This document shows, one piece after another, positions 9,346 through 19,551 of a stretch of DNA of 64,000 nucleotides. This stretch comes from Endomicrobium sp. (lineage in GTDB: Bacteria; Elusimicrobiota; Endomicrobiia; Endomicrobiales; Endomicrobiaceae). Made by a program: the position numbers and the translations under genes. How positions within the stretch are numbered: position 1 is the stretch's first letter; each line of letters starts with the position of its first letter. The stretch is taken from NCBI GenBank assembly GCA_031260705.1, contig JAISLA010000014.1, forward strand, positions 1-64,000, read 5' to 3'. The notes under the pieces were generated by a model. It ran no database searches and was not told the origin of the DNA. It saw only the letters and a list, made by a program, of their open reading frames with translations.

Positions 9346-10132
9346 ACGTCAGCGGCGTAGGCGTAAATATATCACCGGCGTAAACCATAAAAATTTTACC
9401 ATTTCTTACGGCTTTTATCATTTTATATTTGTTCCAGTTTTTTATTTCTTCACTGTTGATATCTCCAGCATTTACAAGCACTATAATATCAGGGTTACGT
9501 TTAATAATATCTTCAATATTAACAGCAAGATATCGCATATCAGTATCTTTATATAAATTTACGGTTTTAGTGTAGTAATTGTAATCGTTTACAAAACTCT
9601 GTTTCCCTGCCGTGTACAACGGTCTTGCTCCTATTTCCCAAAATACTTTTAATTTGTTAAAATCGTCTATTTTACCGTAAATTTCTTCTGTCGAATGTTT
9701 TGCCACATTTATTATTTTTTCTGCTTCTTTTTTTCTGTCAAGTTTTTTTGCCAGATTATAATAATTAACGCATATCTCGTTAAAATTTCTTGCTGTTTCC
9801 ACAACGTACACTTCAAAACCAAGACGCTCAAGTTTTTCAACCGCTGGTTTACTGTTTCCCTCTTTAGTCGAAATAATTAAATCAGGATTAAGCAAAGCTA
9901 TTTTTTCTATATCAGGTTCTAAAAGCGTACCTATAATTTCTTTCTCAGTCGTTCCTTTAGAGCAATAAATTGTTATGCCTTTAACAAATTGTTCAGCTCC
10001 GAGTTCATAGAGGCTTTCTGTGATTGACGGCGCCAGAGAAATAATACGCTTATATTCTTCAGCACAAGTAATACCTGCAAATAAAAATAGAAATGCGATA
10101 ATATAAACAATTCTTCTCATAAACAGTATCAA
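9284..10132 (-). CDS. btuF: Periplasmic cobalamin-type substrate-binding protein
   Basis: Signal peptide; YKRIISLAPSITESLYELGAEQFVKGIT; EKIALLNPDLIIS. Confidence 0.85.
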   Translation of the reverse strand: MILFMRRIVYIIAFLFLFAGITCAEEYKRIISLAPSITESLYELGAEQFVKGITIYCSKGTTEKEIIGTLLEPDIEKIALLNPDLIISTKEGNSKPAVEKLERLGFEVYVVETARNFNEICVNYYNLAKKLDRKKEAEKIINVAKHSTEEIYGKIDDFNKLKVFWEIGARPLYTAGKQSFVNDYNYYTKTVNLYKDTDMRYLAVNIEDIIKRNPDIIVLVNAGDINSEEIKNWNKYKMIKAVRNGKIFMVYAGDIFTPTPLTFAKGATMLAKVIYEDVFNVK

Positions 10133-10183
10133 TCAACTCCTAGATATAATCACTTTAAGTAAGCAACATTTCAAACTAACATA

Positions 10184-10699
10184 TTAATATTCTATACCTC
10201 TTTGCGCCTGTACTCCCTTTTTATAAGGGTGCTTAATCTCTTTCATTTCAGTAACTAAATCCGCAATATCAACCAACGACTGCGGAGCACCTCTGCCAGT
10301 TACTATTACATTTGATCTCCGTGATAACCGTTTTATAATATCAATAAATTTATTTTCATCAATGAATTTATCCCTTAATGCGATGTTAAATTCTTCCAAA
10401 ACAATCAAATCATACTTTTCAGGAACATCAGCAAGGTCTTTCAATTTTTCCACAGCGGAACAGCATTGACTTGCAACTTTATCAAGACTGACGCCTTTAA
10501 TGCAGTACGGATGCTCTTTTGCGAAGGAAAAAAAATCTAAATTGTCTAATTTAACCAAAATTTTCTGTTCTCCGTAAAAATTCTCGCCTTTAAATAATTG
10601 TATAAGGCAAACTTTAAATCCATGTCCCAAAGAACGAATTATCTGTCCTACAGCAGAAGTTGTTTTTCCTTTGCCATTACCTATATTTAAAATTATCAC
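10184..10699 (-). CDS. cobO: Cob(I)alamin adenosyltransferase
   Basis: NIGNGKGKTTSAVGQIIRSLGHG, YDLIVLEEFNIAL, VIVTGRGAPQSLVDIADLVTEMKEIKHPYKKGVQAQRGIEY. Confidence 0.92.
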   Translation of the reverse strand: MIILNIGNGKGKTTSAVGQIIRSLGHGFKVCLIQLFKGENFYGEQKILVKLDNLDFFSFAKEHPYCIKGVSLDKVASQCCSAVEKLKDLADVPEKYDLIVLEEFNIALRDKFIDENKFIDIIKRLSRRSNVIVTGRGAPQSLVDIADLVTEMKEIKHPYKKGVQAQRGIEY

Positions 10700-11069
10700 G
10701 AATACCCTCTTGGTACAATGTTCACTGTTTATATGCAGTAAATAAGTTAATAATAGCTATGAAACTTTCTATTTTCGCTGCTTTTCCTCTTATAATAAAT
10801 CATTAAGCTGTACAGAAAGAACTAATTATGTCTATAGGGCAAATATATTATTAGCGGTTTTATCTATAAGTAATAACAGTCCTATAAAAGACCTTATTTT
10901 GACGCCCAAAAGATAAATATTGTATTATTAAATATATTTTGTCAAGTTTTCCCATAACACAAACAAAAAAGGTGATAAGCACAACAGCCTATCAACTTTT
11001 TTGAATTCAGCTTGACAAGGTTTTATCTAGGGTAATGAGAAGACTAATTTTGAAGAAAATCTATATATG

Positions 11070-12047
11070 TAAGTTGTAAACAAAACAAAGGTTATGCCGA
11101 ACTATATAAATCTCAGATTAGAACTGCAAAAATGTTTCTTAATGCAATTGAAATTAATGTACAAAAAGATAAAATAATGTTAGAAATTCTCAAATCATCC
11201 CTTGAGCTTATCAAAAACAAATCTAACCCCGAACTTATCAAAGCTACTGAGAAGATGTTTGAACGCAGAAAGACTCAAGTCGTTAATTCTCCGAGAATAC
11301 TGCCAAGACTGTTAGACTCAAAAGCAGGCAATATTGTTTTTGATAAAATTGCTAGGAACTATATTGACAGTTTTAATTTTAATAAAATTGATAGTGGTAA
11401 ATAACTACGTTAAATATGAAGATAATTCAAATGTAGAGACTGTTAATATAAATAAAGATAATAAAAAATGCGATGAACTTTTCAATTCTCAATGAGATTT
11501 TCCTTGATTTTTTTTAAGAATGGTTAAAACTTGCAAAAAATAATCTCAAACAGCAAGAAGAAGAATGCAATATTGAAAGTATTAAAATTCAACCGGGTAA
11601 TCTAGGTGATGAAGATATCAAATTAGAAGATATTAATTTAAAGATTTCAGAAACCACCGTTAAACTAATTGAAGCTAAGGTTGAACTTGTAAAGGCGTGT
11701 CTTAGCACAATATTGTTTTTGAAGAGATTGCTAAAACTCTACCCAAAAAGCACTTGCCTGTTTTTAGCATCCCCGCCTGACTTTAATAACACCAGTAAAA
11801 TGAATGAAGAGCTTATCAAATTTCGTAATAGAATAATCAAATTCTTTAAAGATGAACTTAAAAACTCCAAAAACAAGATAATCCTATATTAAAAAAGTTG
11901 AAAGTAATGAAAAGAGTAATATTGAGATGATAGATGTCCTGAAAGCTAGATTAAAAGTATCTGAGATCCAAACAGACATTTATAAACTCTATGAAGAACA
12001 AATTGGACGACAACTAAGGGAACTTATATATAAAAGAGTTGAAAGAT
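11070..12047 (+). pseudogene. Decayed coding region, coiled-coil-rich, family not recognised
   Basis: Successive open blocks in shifting frames: AELYKSQIRTAKMFLNAIEINVQKDKIMLEILKSSLEL..., EWLKLAKNNLKQQEEECNIESIKIQPGNLGDEDIKLEDINLKISETTVKLIEAKVELVKA. Confidence 0.4.
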
Positions 12048-12632
12048 GACTATTACAAGTCTTTCGCTTAAAATTTTGCGGACTATTCTTAATTTAAAAC
12101 TTCTTTTTTTTAATTTATAAAACAATTAGAACGTATCCTTGCTTTTAAAAAATCCAAAAGAAAAAACAGTTATATCTTTTTTCACATTTTTTCTTTTTGA
12201 ATTCTGCGGGTTCAAGTTTTGCCGTGTCATCATCACCTCTAAGCGTTATTGCTTTTTTCCGTTTAGTCTCTTATCACTCGTAATACAACATATCATTTCG
12301 TTCGCTATCTTTAAGTTTTAGAAATCTGCGACTGGCTCGTTTCAGAATAACAGCAAATATTACTTTCTGGCATTTATATTCTCCAGTATCTGGATTAAAC
12401 CTGCACTTTTAGCCTTCGGATTTCCTGTTTTGTCATTTCCGATTGAGATTTATAGCAAAAATCTATAATTAACGGCTGAACTGATATATAATCGCCTTTT
12501 GCGATAGTAACCACCTAAAAGACTGCCAAGAAGTTTTACGAATATTAAGTTCGCTGCTTACGTCCCAAAAGTTCATCTTTCAGATATTCTTTACTGCCCA
12601 TCCAATCCAGCAGGCAGTTGGGAAAACTTCGT

Positions 12633-13028
12633 CTAGGACGGATTTGGACTTGAGGTCATTGTGCTAAGAAAGCTAGAGTTAGGAATAGGGGAAATTGTTG
12701 CTCTGACAGTTGTCCTGCTGTCGATCGCTGATTGTCCTCCTGGCTGCGGCGCTATCATATTCTGTATCCATCCAGCTATAGAAGCTCCTTTCCAAATGCC
12801 GACAATGCATAATAACACTGGCACACCTATCCACAATTTGTATTCCCACAAAACTTTTGCATATTTATACACCCCCAACGACACTTTTGCCTCAGCATTC
12901 TTCTCTAGTTTAGCTAAAGTATCACCAGATTTTACATTTTGTTTCCCCATGAGCTTGTTAAGATTTCCGCAACCTGTCAAAACCAAAACAAACATTAAAT
13001 ACGCTCGCAACACAACTAAAAAACGCAA
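12633..13028 (-). CDS. Small lipoprotein/membrane protein, possibly element-derived
   Basis: MRFLVVLRAYLMFVLVLTGCGNLNKL lipobox-like start; TM segment LWIGVPVLLCIVGIWKGASIAGWI. Confidence 0.4.
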   Translation of the reverse strand: MRFLVVLRAYLMFVLVLTGCGNLNKLMGKQNVKSGDTLAKLEKNAEAKVSLGVYKYAKVLWEYKLWIGVPVLLCIVGIWKGASIAGWIQNMIAPQPGGQSAIDSRTTVRATISPIPNSSFLSTMTSSPNPS

Positions 13029-13224
13029 CTTCTCGCTTTTTTCGAGGTTTACACATTTCCCCGCTATAAGACTGCTTCGCTGCTTTTGCTGGATAATTGG
13101 AACTTTTATGTCCGTTTTTAACTATATTTTTATCAAACTATAACTAGCATTGCTTAATGTAAGCCTTTATAAGCTAATAATATCAAATCAATGTTTGCAG
13201 AAAGAACGAGGAAACAATAAAAAC

Positions 13225-14145
13225 TTACTTAGCAGCTTTTGCTAATTTAGGTGTATCTTTAAACAGTTCTGCTACAGCGCCGATTGAAGCGGTAACTCCG
13301 GATGTTTCTAAAGGCATGAAAATCTTTGTCGCCTGCCCGTCGGCAACCTTACCAAGCGCTTCAAGATATTTGATAGCAATAAGATCATTAGTCGGTTTGC
13401 CTTCGTGTATTGCGTTATAAACTACTTCAATTTTATATTTTTCGGCTTCCGCAACTTTTCTTATTGCTTCAGCTTCGCCAGTAGCTTCTAAAACCTGCTT
13501 CTCTTTTACAGCTTCTGCATCAAGAATAACTGCTTGTTTTGCGCCTTCCGCTTTAAGAATTGCAGCTTGTCGTAAACCCTCTGCTTCCAGAATATTTGCT
13601 CTTTTTTCTCTCTCAGCTTTCATCTGTTTTGACATAGCATCGGTTATGTCTCTGGGAGGATCAATCTTTTGTATTTCGACTCTTGTAACTTTTACGCCCC
13701 ATTTATCTGTAGCTTCATCCATTACAACCCTCAGCTGAGTGTTAATTTTCTCTCTTGATGTAAGAGTACTGTCCAATTCCATATCTCCGATTACATTCCT
13801 TAAATTTGTTTGCGCAAGTTTTAAAGCGGCAATTGCAAAATTCTCAATATTATAAACAACTTTTACAGGATCTGTAACCTGAAAATAAATAATTGCATCT
13901 ACAACCACAGAAACATTGTCTTTTGTAATAACGCTTTGCGGAGGAACGTCAATAACGCGTTCTCTCATATCAACTCTTAGCATTCTCTGAAATATCGGAA
14001 TAATAATATTTGCACCAGAGCCTTTTGTGCCTGTATATTTACCTAAAGTTTCAACAAGTCCCTTTTCGTATTGTCTTATTATTTTTACCGAATTTGCTAT
14101 AAAAATAACTGCAAAAGCCGCAATTGCCCAAATAAGCACTGACAT
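13225..14145 (-). CDS. qmcA: SPFH/stomatin-like membrane protease-associated protein
   Basis: MSVLIWAIAAFAVIFIANSVKIIRQYEKGLVETLGKY...; start chosen at internal Met rather than ORF start at 14268. Confidence 0.88.
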   Translation of the reverse strand: MSVLIWAIAAFAVIFIANSVKIIRQYEKGLVETLGKYTGTKGSGANIIIPIFQRMLRVDMRERVIDVPPQSVITKDNVSVVVDAIIYFQVTDPVKVVYNIENFAIAALKLAQTNLRNVIGDMELDSTLTSREKINTQLRVVMDEATDKWGVKVTRVEIQKIDPPRDITDAMSKQMKAEREKRANILEAEGLRQAAILKAEGAKQAVILDAEAVKEKQVLEATGEAEAIRKVAEAEKYKIEVVYNAIHEGKPTNDLIAIKYLEALGKVADGQATKIFMPLETSGVTASIGAVAELFKDTPKLAKAAK

Positions 14146-14236
14146 TCTGCCCTCCACTTTTATTTTTCTGCTATGATTTTTTAAACGAAATAAAAATAAA
14201 TTTTTAGAAATTATCAAGAAACAGCATTTATCCGCA

Positions 14237-14668
14237 TCATTTTTTAACTGTAAGAGTCGTTCCAGCAATATTTTTTATTTTCACTGTTTCGCCTGTTTCA
14301 AGTTCAATATCGGATTCGGCTCTCCATATTTCGCCTGAAACTTTCACAAGCCCGGTTTTTAAAGGCGTTATTTTTTCAGCAACTACGGCTGTTGCTCCTA
14401 TAAGGGCATCAATATTTGAATTTACAGTTTCAGATCTGTTCATCATTCTTTTAAACATCGGTCTTATAAGGTACAGGGATAGGATGGAAACAACTATAAA
14501 AATAACAAATTCAATCCAGCTTGAAATATTAAAATAAGCCGCCGCTGCCGCAAAGACAGAACCTGCGGCAAGACAGGTAAAGAAAAAAACCGATGAAGTT
14601 AATATTTCAAAAATTATAAGAACAGCCGCAATTATAAGCCATGTAATCCAAATCATATTATCCTCCAA
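14237..14668 (-). CDS. NfeD-like protein
   Basis: WLIIAAVLIIFEILTSSVFF... ending GETVKIKNIAGTTLTVKK; next to SPFH gene. Confidence 0.85.
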   Translation of the reverse strand: MEDNMIWITWLIIAAVLIIFEILTSSVFFFTCLAAGSVFAAAAAYFNISSWIEFVIFIVVSILSLYLIRPMFKRMMNRSETVNSNIDALIGATAVVAEKITPLKTGLVKVSGEIWRAESDIELETGETVKIKNIAGTTLTVKK

Positions 14669-15477
14669 CGTTTAACCGGCCAGTATAAGAACAATGCCTT
14701 GCCTTTTATATATTTATCAGGCAGGGGTCCCCAAAAACGTGAATCAAAAGAAAAATCTCTATTGTCGCCCATCATCATATAATGTCCCTCCGGAACGACT
14801 ATAGGTCCGAAATTATCTCTTATAAAAGATGCAGGAATTGAAGTAAATTTACCTTTTTCCCAAGCTTCTTGATACTCTTTCTGAGCGTTAAATAAATTGA
14901 ATTTCTGAAAAATCGCATAATCGCCAAAAGTTGCGTATGTATCATTGACGCACATATTATTTACATACAATTTTTTATCTTTTATTTCAACTTTATCGCC
15001 TGCAACGGCTACACATCTTTTTATATAATCTTTTTTTATTCCTGATTCTCTTTCGGAAATTGTCAAAGCTTCAGGAGGACACTGGAAAATAACAATATCG
15101 CCGCGTCTTACTTTTTTTAAAGCTGCATACTTCTTTCCGCTAGCAGTAAACGGAATGCGGAAACCGTAAATAAATTTATTTGCAAAAAGATGGTCGCCCT
15201 CTAAAAGAGTTTCTCTCATGCTGCCCGACGGTATTTTGAAAGCCTGTATAAAGAAAAACATAATAAAAGACGCTATTATAAGAGCGGTCCATCCCGTATC
15301 AAGCCATGAATAGACTTTTTTAAAAACTCTTTGCGATAGCGGGGTTCTAAAATATTTTTTTATGGCAAGCATAAACATAGCTATTACAAAAAGAATGCTG
15401 CCTACAAGAAAAAGTTTCAATTCCATAATTATAATCCTCTTAAGTAAAATAGCAAACAACCGTTGGGCAGACGGCAC
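14653..15477 (-). CDS. lepB: Signal peptidase I
   Basis: FKIPSGSMRETLLEGDHLFANKF, KRCVAVAGDKVEI, MMGDNRDFSFDSRFWGPLP. Confidence 0.95.
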   Translation of the reverse strand: MPSAQRLFAILLKRIIIMELKLFLVGSILFVIAMFMLAIKKYFRTPLSQRVFKKVYSWLDTGWTALIIASFIMFFFIQAFKIPSGSMRETLLEGDHLFANKFIYGFRIPFTASGKKYAALKKVRRGDIVIFQCPPEALTISERESGIKKDYIKRCVAVAGDKVEIKDKKLYVNNMCVNDTYATFGDYAIFQKFNLFNAQKEYQEAWEKGKFTSIPASFIRDNFGPIVVPEGHYMMMGDNRDFSFDSRFWGPLPDKYIKGKALFLYWPVKRWRII

Positions 15478-15543
15478 AGATTACCGCAATGGCTGTATCT
15501 ATCCGTCCTGCAATGATATATGAATGTATAATTCTCTTGATTG

Positions 15544-17337
15544 CTATCCGTCTATTTTCAATACTGCAATAAAAGCTTCAGGCGGTATATCCACTTTGCC
15601 GAACTGTCTCATTTTGCGTTTACCTTCTTTTTGTTTTTCAAGAAGTTTACGTTTTCTTGTTATGTCGCCGCCGTAACATTTTGCAAGAACGTCTTTGCGC
15701 ACTGCCGATATCGTTTCTCTGGCAATTATTTTATTATTTACTTTTGCCTGTATGGGAACTTCAAACATATGCCTAGGGATAATATCTTTTAATTTTTCAG
15801 TGAGATAATATGCAATGGACTGTGCTTTATCTTTATGAGTTATAACGGTAAAAGCGTCGACAACTTCTGCATTTATCATAATTTCAAGTTTGACTAAATC
15901 CTCAAGCTGCGGATTAATATGCACATAATCAAAAGAAGCGTACCCTTTTGAAGCCGATTTTAAAGCATCATAAAAACCGACAATAATTTCTGCAAGAGGT
16001 ATATGATACTTCAATATCACAATTTTAGTGTTCATATATTTCATCAGCATCTGCTTTCCTCTTCTTTTCCGGCATAAATCAAGCATAGAACCCAAATAAT
16101 CTACGGGACAGATTATCGTTGCTTCAACGTAAGGTTCCCAAATTTCTTCAATATCTGAACTATTAGGAAATTTTGCAGGATTGTCTATTGTGACAAATTT
16201 ATCTTTAGACTTTGCTTTGTATATAACATTTGGAGCTGTAACCAATAAGTTTAAGCCAAACTCTCTTTCGAGTCTTTCTTTAACTATCTCTAAATGCAGA
16301 GATCCCAAGAATCCGCACCTAAATCCAAAACCCAAAGCCACCGAAGTTTCAGGAAAATAAACAAGCGAAGAATCCGAAAGTTTTAATTTTTCCAAAGCCG
16401 TTTTTAAACCGTCGTACTCAGAGGTACTGTTAGGATAAAGTCCCGCAAAAACAAAAGGATTTATTTCTTTATATCCTTCATGGGGATGCTTTGTCGGATT
16501 TGCGCTTTCGGTAATTGTATCGCCGATTTTTATGTTGTGTATATCTTTTATTCCAGCAACCACATATCCGACTTCGCCTGATGAAAGTTCGTCGGATTCA
16601 ATCATTTTTATTTTCATATATCCGACTTCAAGCACTTCATATCTTGCATCAGACATCATAAATTTCACTTTCATGCCTTTTCTTATTTTTCCGTCAAAAA
16701 CTCTTATAATGATTATAACACCGCGATAAGAATCGTAAAATGAATCAAAAATTAAAGCTGACAGCGGCTCTTCTTTTACAACTTTTGCCGGAGGAACGTT
16801 TGCGATTACGGAATCAACTATCTCGCTTATGCCTAAACCTTCTTTTGCGCTTGCAAGTATGGGTTCTGCGTCAACTTCTAGTCCCTCTTTCATCTGCTCG
16901 TATGCATTGTCCGCGGCGGCGGTAGGCAAATCTATTTTATTTATCACCGGTATGATTTTAAGTTTCGCGTTTCTTGCAAGCATAGTGTTTGCGAGTGTCT
17001 GGGCTTCTACGCCTTGCGTTGCGTCAATTACCAAAATTGCACCCTCGCATGCGGCAAGAGATCTTGAGACTTCATAAGTAAAATCCACATGACCGGGAGT
17101 GTCAATCAGATTAAGTATATACTTTACGCCGTCTTTATCTGTATAATCCATTCTTACGGCTTTGGCTTTTATGGTTATTCCTCTTTCTCTTTCGAGTTCC
17201 ATATCGTCAAGAATCTGATCTTTCATTTCCCTGCGTGAAACTGTTCCAGTATATTCAAGAAGCCTGTCGGCAAGCGTGCTTTTCCCGTGATCTATATGTG
17301 CTATAATGCAAAAGTTTCTTATATTATTAGACATCAC
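15544..17337 (-). CDS. lepA: Elongation factor 4
   Basis: NFCIIAHIDHGKSTLADRLLEYTGTVSRREMKDQILDDMELERERGITIK. Confidence 0.97.
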   Translation of the reverse strand: MMSNNIRNFCIIAHIDHGKSTLADRLLEYTGTVSRREMKDQILDDMELERERGITIKAKAVRMDYTDKDGVKYILNLIDTPGHVDFTYEVSRSLAACEGAILVIDATQGVEAQTLANTMLARNAKLKIIPVINKIDLPTAAADNAYEQMKEGLEVDAEPILASAKEGLGISEIVDSVIANVPPAKVVKEEPLSALIFDSFYDSYRGVIIIIRVFDGKIRKGMKVKFMMSDARYEVLEVGYMKIKMIESDELSSGEVGYVVAGIKDIHNIKIGDTITESANPTKHPHEGYKEINPFVFAGLYPNSTSEYDGLKTALEKLKLSDSSLVYFPETSVALGFGFRCGFLGSLHLEIVKERLEREFGLNLLVTAPNVIYKAKSKDKFVTIDNPAKFPNSSDIEEIWEPYVEATIICPVDYLGSMLDLCRKRRGKQMLMKYMNTKIVILKYHIPLAEIIVGFYDALKSASKGYASFDYVHINPQLEDLVKLEIMINAEVVDAFTVITHKDKAQSIAYYLTEKLKDIIPRHMFEVPIQAKVNNKIIARETISAVRKDVLAKCYGGDITRKRKLLEKQKEGKRKMRQFGKVDIPPEAFIAVLKIDG

Positions 17338-17485
17338 TGTTTTCCCTTAAACGAGGTTTGTCTGCCGGAGAGTTTTTCCTTTTAAAATATGATTAAAAAA
17401 AAACGACAGTGCGGATCAGTACTCAAACTGAGTTCATCCAAAATAGCGGCAAAAAGATAAAACGATAATAACAATTTTGGCAATA

Positions 17486-17523
17486 TTTTCTCTTTTTTCT
17501 TTAAAAGGTGAAAAAAGAGAAAA
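17486..17523. terminator. AT-rich perfect inverted repeat, possible terminator between ptsI and lepA
   Basis: TTTTCTCTTTTTTC (17486-17499) / GAAAAAAGAGAAAA (17510-17523), 14-bp arms, 10-nt loop; low GC makes function uncertain. Confidence 0.4.
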
Positions 17524-17532
17524 GATATTTTT

Positions 17533-19269
17533 TTATTGTATTTGAATAGTACTTATAATTTTTGAGATTGAATCTCTATCGCCGCATTTTAAAATTTCTT
17601 CTGCAATTCTTTGAACATTTTCAAAAGAAATATTTCTTATAACTCTTTTAATTTTTGGAATCTGTGCCGACGCTACGCTGAATTCATCAAGTCCTAATCC
17701 CAAAAGAACAGGCGTATAATACGGATCTCCTGCCATTTCGCCGCACATACCTACGTCTATTCCAGCTTTATGACTTTCATCTATAATTCGCTTAATAAAC
17801 CTTAAAATTGTAGGATGTAGCGGATCATAGAGACTTGCAACGTTTTCATTTACTCTGTCAACGGCAAGCGTGTACTGTATCAAATCATTGGTTCCTATTG
17901 AAACAAAATCAACTTCTTTAGCTATAGCATCGATTATCATAGCAGCGGACGGCACTTCTATCATTGAACCTACTTCTATTTTTTCATCAAATTTTATATG
18001 TTCTCTCTTTAAATCTTGTTTTACTTTTTCAAGAATTCTATTGGCTTCATGGAGTTCCTCAATCGCCGATATCATAGGGTACATAAGCCTGATTTTCCCA
18101 TAAGCCGACGCTTTAAGAACGCCTCTTAACTGATTGACAAAAATATCGGGATATTTAAGACAGAGTCTTATGGCTCTTAAGCCCAAAAAAGGATTTTCTT
18201 CTTGTTGCATATTTAAAAGACCCATTCTTGTAAGCTTATCACCACCCAAATCAATAGTCCTTATAATGGTCGGATAAGGCGACATTGTTTCCGCAACTTT
18301 GAAATATTTTTCAAAATGATCTTTTTCCGACGGCATAGTTTTGCGATTAAAATACATAAATTCCGTTCTGTAAAGACCTATACCCATTGCGCCGCTGTCT
18401 AATACCAACTGTACTTCGTCAGGATTGTCAATATTTGCAAAAATTAAAACTTTATGATTATCAATTGTTTCAGCCGGCAAATTTTTTAGCTTTTCAAGTT
18501 CTTTTTTTTTTGCAAACTGTATACTGCATTCTTTTTTGTATTTCGTTAAAGTTTCCGCCGTCGGATTTAAGATAATTTCGCCTTTATTTCCGTCGACAAT
18601 TATAGTGTCGCCGGTTTTTGCCTGCGAGGATATTACTCTTAACCCTGCAACGGCTGGAATTGCAAGTCCCTGCGCAACAATTGCGGTATGTGAAGTTTTT
18701 CCGCCGATGTCTGTAGCAAAACCTTTAACTAATTTTTCTTTTATTACAACGGTATCAGCAGGAGTTAAATTATGGGAGACAACTATCGAATCGTCGTTTG
18801 AACTCGCAAGAGTTGTTCTTTGTTTGCCGAGAAGATTCCTGAGAACTTTTTTTCCTATATCTTGAATATCAAGTGTTCTTTCCTTAAAATAATCATCTTC
18901 TATAGTTTCAAAAGAACGGACAATTTTATCTATAGCCTTAAAAACGGCATATTCTGCGTTAACACCCTCATCTATAAATTTATCAATAGCTTTTCTTATT
19001 GACGGATCGTCTAAAATTAAAAGATGAACATCGGCTATCTGAGCGTAATTTTTACCGAGAATGTCGTTAATTTTATCATGAGTTATTTTAAGTTCAGTTT
19101 TAGTTTTTTCAATAGCATCATTTAGACGTTTTTTTTCGTTTTTCCTTTCATTTTCGGGTATTTCTCTGTGAACAAGGTAAAAATCATCATTTTCAAAAAG
19201 AAAAACCTTGCCAATGGCAATTCCCGATGATGCCGCAACACCTTTGATGATAATATCTTTATTAGACAT
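17533..19269 (-). CDS. ptsI: Phosphoenolpyruvate-protein phosphotransferase (EI)
   Basis: GGKTSHTAIVAQGLAIPAVAG, GIGLYRTEFMYFNR, GMCGEMAGDP. Confidence 0.96.
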   Translation of the reverse strand: MSNKDIIIKGVAASSGIAIGKVFLFENDDFYLVHREIPENERKNEKKRLNDAIEKTKTELKITHDKINDILGKNYAQIADVHLLILDDPSIRKAIDKFIDEGVNAEYAVFKAIDKIVRSFETIEDDYFKERTLDIQDIGKKVLRNLLGKQRTTLASSNDDSIVVSHNLTPADTVVIKEKLVKGFATDIGGKTSHTAIVAQGLAIPAVAGLRVISSQAKTGDTIIVDGNKGEIILNPTAETLTKYKKECSIQFAKKKELEKLKNLPAETIDNHKVLIFANIDNPDEVQLVLDSGAMGIGLYRTEFMYFNRKTMPSEKDHFEKYFKVAETMSPYPTIIRTIDLGGDKLTRMGLLNMQQEENPFLGLRAIRLCLKYPDIFVNQLRGVLKASAYGKIRLMYPMISAIEELHEANRILEKVKQDLKREHIKFDEKIEVGSMIEVPSAAMIIDAIAKEVDFVSIGTNDLIQYTLAVDRVNENVASLYDPLHPTILRFIKRIIDESHKAGIDVGMCGEMAGDPYYTPVLLGLGLDEFSVASAQIPKIKRVIRNISFENVQRIAEEILKCGDRDSISKIISTIQIQ

Positions 19270-19277
19270 TTTCTCTC

Positions 19278-19541
19278 CTATTCGCCAAATTTGGATTTAA
19301 ACAAGTTTTCAATCGCAATTAAAACTTCATTTTCGTCAGGACCGTCAGCAACAAAATTCAATTTACTTCCTTGTCCTGCAGCTAAAGTTATGACGCCCAT
19401 AATACTTTTTGCATCAACTTCAAAATCATCTTTTAAAATTTTAACCGTAGACTGATATTCATTTATATTCTGCACAAGCATAGCTGCAGGTCTTGCGTGT
19501 AACCCCATTTCATTTAAAACAACAATGATTTTTTCTTTCAT
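19278..19541 (-). CDS. ptsH: Phosphocarrier protein HPr
   Basis: NEMGLHARPAAMLVQ, KSIMGVITLAAGQGS. Confidence 0.95.
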   Translation of the reverse strand: MKEKIIVVLNEMGLHARPAAMLVQNINEYQSTVKILKDDFEVDAKSIMGVITLAAGQGSKLNFVADGPDENEVLIAIENLFKSKFGE

Positions 19542-19551
19542 TTTTATAATC

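Noticed and set aside
10700-10980. Possible cobalamin riboswitch upstream of cobO/btuF
   Set aside because: No B12-box-like conserved sequence (e.g. GCCACTG) recognised; would need covariance-model search
11070-12047. TolC-type efflux protein identity for the decayed coiled-coil gene
   Set aside because: Only generic coiled-coil resemblance; no diagnostic motif
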